From: Emiliania huxleyi CCMP1516
Taxonomy: Eukaryota > Haptophyta > Isochrysidales > Noelaerhabdaceae
Length of the DNA stretch: 64,000 nucleotides
Assembly (NCBI RefSeq): GCF_000372725.1
Contig: NW_005195017.1
Coordinates: 174,921 to 238,920, forward strand
Reading direction: 5' to 3'
Shown: positions 61,993 through 64,000 of the stretch, piece by piece
How positions within the stretch are numbered: position 1 is the first letter of the stretch
Layout: the number at the start of each line of letters is the position of its first letter
Notes under the pieces: generated by a model
What the model was told of the DNA's origin: nothing
Databases searched by the model: none
What the model saw: the letters and a program-made list of their open reading frames with translations, nothing else
Translations under genes and position numbers: made by a program

Positions 61993-64000
61993 TCAAGCCC
62001 GCGCCTCTTCCCACTCCCGGATCTGCCGGCGCAGCGTGTGGTTGGGGGCGAGGAAGGTGTGCACGAGCGCTTCGCCCGTCATCGGGCTCGTCGACTTGGT
62101 CGCGAGCCAGCGCTCGATCGCCGACCGCTCGTAGGAATGCCCGTCCGCCGCCATCACCGGGTCACTCATGAGCTCGGTCGTGATCGGGCAGATGAAGTCG
62201 GCCGGCGGCTCCTCCCTCGGAGCCGGCGCCTCTGCGGCCGAGGACGGCCCTTGCGCCTCCGCCGCCCGCCTCTCCTCCTCCAGCCTCGCGCTCTCCTCGA
62301 GCGCCGCCGCAAGCTCCGCCTCCTCCTCCGCCGCCAGCACCTCCTCCGCCGCCTCCTCCGCCGGCGCCTCGGCCTCTTGCGACGGCCCAGCGCCGCCCCC
62401 GCGGCCCTTCTTCTTGCCCTTCTTCTTGCCCTTCTTCTTCTCCTTGGCGCACTTCTCCGACTCCTCCTCCGCCAGCAGCGCCGCCGCAGTCTCCTCGGCC
62501 GCCCTCTCGGCCTCCACCCTCTCGGCCGCCGCCCTCTCGGCCACTGCCCTCTCCACCTTCGCCTCAATCTCCGCTCTCTTCGCCTTCCTCGCCGCCGCCT
62601 CAAAGGCGCGCTCGCACTCGGTGTGGCCCTTCTCCTTGGCCAGCTGCAGCGCCGTACGCCCGGCCGAGGTGCGCGCCGCCGTGTCAGCGCCCGCCCGCAG
62701 CAGGCAGAGCACGACGGCGGAGAGACCCTCGTGGCACGCGATGTGCAGGGGCGTGAAACCGCGGCCTGTGGCTTGGTTGACCGCCGCACGCGCCTCGAGA
62801 AGCAGCTGGGCGCACTCGGGCTGGCCATTCTGGCACGCGACGTACAGCGGCGTGGTGCCGTCACCCCTGGCTTGGTTCACCGCCGCGCTGGCCTTTAGGA
62901 GCAGGTGGGCGCACTCGAGGTGGCCCTTCTGGCACGCGATGAGCAGCGGCGTGAAACCGCCGTCCGCAGCTTGGTTGACCGCCGCACGCGCCTCGAGAAG
63001 CAGCTGGGCGCACTCGAGCTGGCCATTCTGGCACGCGACGTACAGCGGCGTGGTGCCGTCACCCCTGGCTTGGTTGACCGCCGCGCTGGCCTTGAGGAGC
63101 AGGTGGGCGCACTCGAGGTGGCCCTTCTGGCACGCGATGAACAGCGGCGTGGCGCCACTCTCCCTGGCTTGTTCGACCGCCGCGCCAGCAGCGAGAAGCA
63201 GCCGGGCGCACTCGAGCTGGCCCTTCTGGCACGCGATGAACAGAGGCGTGGCGCCATCCGTCTTGGCTTGGTTGACCGCCGCGCTGGCCTTGAGGAGCAG
63301 CTGGGCGCACTCGAGGTGACCCTCCTGGCACGCGACGAGCAGCGGCGTGGCGCCGTCGTCCCTGGCTTGGTCGACCGCAGCGCGGGCGCCGAGAAGCAGC
63401 CGGACGCACTCGAGGTGGCCGTTCTGGCACGCCATGAACAGCGGCGTGGCGCCGCCACCGTTGGCTTGGTTGACCGCCGCGCTGGCCTCGAGAACCAGCC
63501 GCACGCACTCGAGCTGGCCCTCCTGGCACGCGATGTGCAGGGGCGTGAAGCCGCGGCCTGTGGCTTGGTTGACCGCCGCGCTGGCGCCGAGGAGCAGCTG
63601 GGCGACGTCGGCGTGGCCCTTCTCGCACGCGATGTACAGCGGCGTGGCGCCACTGTCCTTGGCTTGGTCGACCGCAGCGTTGGCAGCGAGGAGCAGCCGC
63701 ACGCACTCGAGCTGGCCCTTCTGGCACGCGACGTACAGCGGCGCGGTGCCGTCATTCTTGGCTTGGTCGACCGCCGCGCGGGCGCCGAGGAGCAGCCGGG
63801 CGCACTCGAGCTGGCCGTTCTGGCACGCGACGAACAGCGGCGTGGCGCCGTCGTCCTTGGCTTGGTTGACCGCCGCGCCGGCGCCGAGGAGCAGCTGGGT
63901 GCACTCAAGGTGGCCCTGCTGGCACGTGACGTACAGCGGCGTGGCGCCGATACCCGCGGCTTGGTTGACCGCCGCGCTGGCCTTGAGGAGCAGCTGGGCG
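61993..64000 (-). CDS. Ankyrin-repeat / U-box E3 ubiquitin ligase-like protein, 5' end outside window
   Basis: The frame is open from the window edge (64000) to TGA at 61993-61995. It encodes about 13 ankyrin units of 33 aa, such as GHLECAQLLLxASAAVNQAxxxGxTPLyvACQ, then an Ala/Glu coiled region, a KKKGKKKGKKKG tract, and a C-terminal U-box (DFICPITTELMSDPVMAADG, YERSAIERWLATKSTSP, LRRQIREWEEARA). The role expected is an E2-binding ubiquitin ligase with an ankyrin target-binding array. Ankyrin units are almost identical at DNA level, implying recent unit duplication or gene conversion. The U-box and surrounding DNA are close to the gene at 19066-21821; this copy needs no frameshift. Confidence 0.88.
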   Translation of the reverse strand, partial: AQLLLKASAAVNQAAGIGATPLYVTCQQGHLECTQLLLGAGAAVNQAKDDGATPLFVACQNGQLECARLLLGARAAVDQAKNDGTAPLYVACQKGQLECVRLLLAANAAVDQAKDSGATPLYIACEKGHADVAQLLLGASAAVNQATGRGFTPLHIACQEGQLECVRLVLEASAAVNQANGGGATPLFMACQNGHLECVRLLLGARAAVDQARDDGATPLLVACQEGHLECAQLLLKASAAVNQAKTDGATPLFIACQKGQLECARLLLAAGAAVEQARESGATPLFIACQKGHLECAHLLLKASAAVNQARGDGTTPLYVACQNGQLECAQLLLEARAAVNQAADGGFTPLLIACQKGHLECAHLLLKASAAVNQARGDGTTPLYVACQNGQPECAQLLLEARAAVNQATGRGFTPLHIACHEGLSAVVLCLLRAGADTAARTSAGRTALQLAKEKGHTECERAFEAAARKAKRAEIEAKVERAVAERAAAERVEAERAAEETAAALLAEEESEKCAKEKKKGKKKGKKKGRGGGAGPSQEAEAPAEEAAEEVLAAEEEAELAAALEESARLEEERRAAEAQGPSSAAEAPAPREEPPADFICPITTELMSDPVMAADGHSYERSAIERWLATKSTSPMTGEALVHTFLAPNHTLRRQIREWEEARA

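Overview
The window is a GC-rich nuclear genome fragment of a eukaryote, most likely a unicellular alga. Genes are split by many introns, several of them GC-AG. Non-coding DNA is packed with minisatellites and dispersed repeats. One gene encodes a DUF3593/DUF2499 (Ycf49-like) protein, a family of photosynthetic organisms. A haptophyte (coccolithophore-like) fits the GC content, GC donors and LRR/ankyrin/TIR gene types best, but that is inference. There are three N gaps (15141-15671, 26563-26662, 53869-53968).

Layout: tail of an LRR gene (1-93); repeat-rich DNA; UTP18, whose nine exons close exactly to 572 codons (minus, 2440-6692); a small membrane protein gene carrying a 3-kb array of 67-bp units in one intron (minus, 7172-11322); an RNase H fragment (12260-13058); an LRR gene (13672-14378); a Sec7-like/Myb fusion running into a gap (minus, 15672-16909); a hypothetical secreted protein (minus, 17665-18566); an ankyrin/U-box gene with one frameshift (minus, 19066-21821); a DnaJ gene (plus, 22988-23789); half of an MFS transporter (minus, 24724-25434); DUF3593-DUF2499 (minus, 26067-28217); a broken DUF6589-like gene (plus, 29452-30522); a giant ShKT-like/beta-helix/cysteine-rich/TIR membrane protein with a possible N-terminal neighbour (minus, 31827-41626); repeat-rich DNA to 48.5 kb with one hypothetical ORF; MnmE (plus, 48572-50406); a MITE nested in a dispersed repeat (50704-51255); a glucan-synthase-like GT5 gene (plus, 51949-58484); a hypothetical gene (minus, 59629-61595); and a second ankyrin/U-box gene leaving the window (minus, 61993-64000).

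The genes do not form a pathway. What ties the window together is intron architecture. At most introns I could resolve by protein continuity, the start of the intron is a copy of the start of the downstream exon, both following or forming an AG|GY site. A short hairpin-bearing core ending CTGTGAACAG or a close variant sits in introns of five unrelated genes, and in one gene this core plus its 28-bp target copy has been reiterated about 44 times. AT-rich cores and a small set of satellite motifs recur in introns of other genes. This looks like an active intron-generating (introner-like) process with later tandem expansion.
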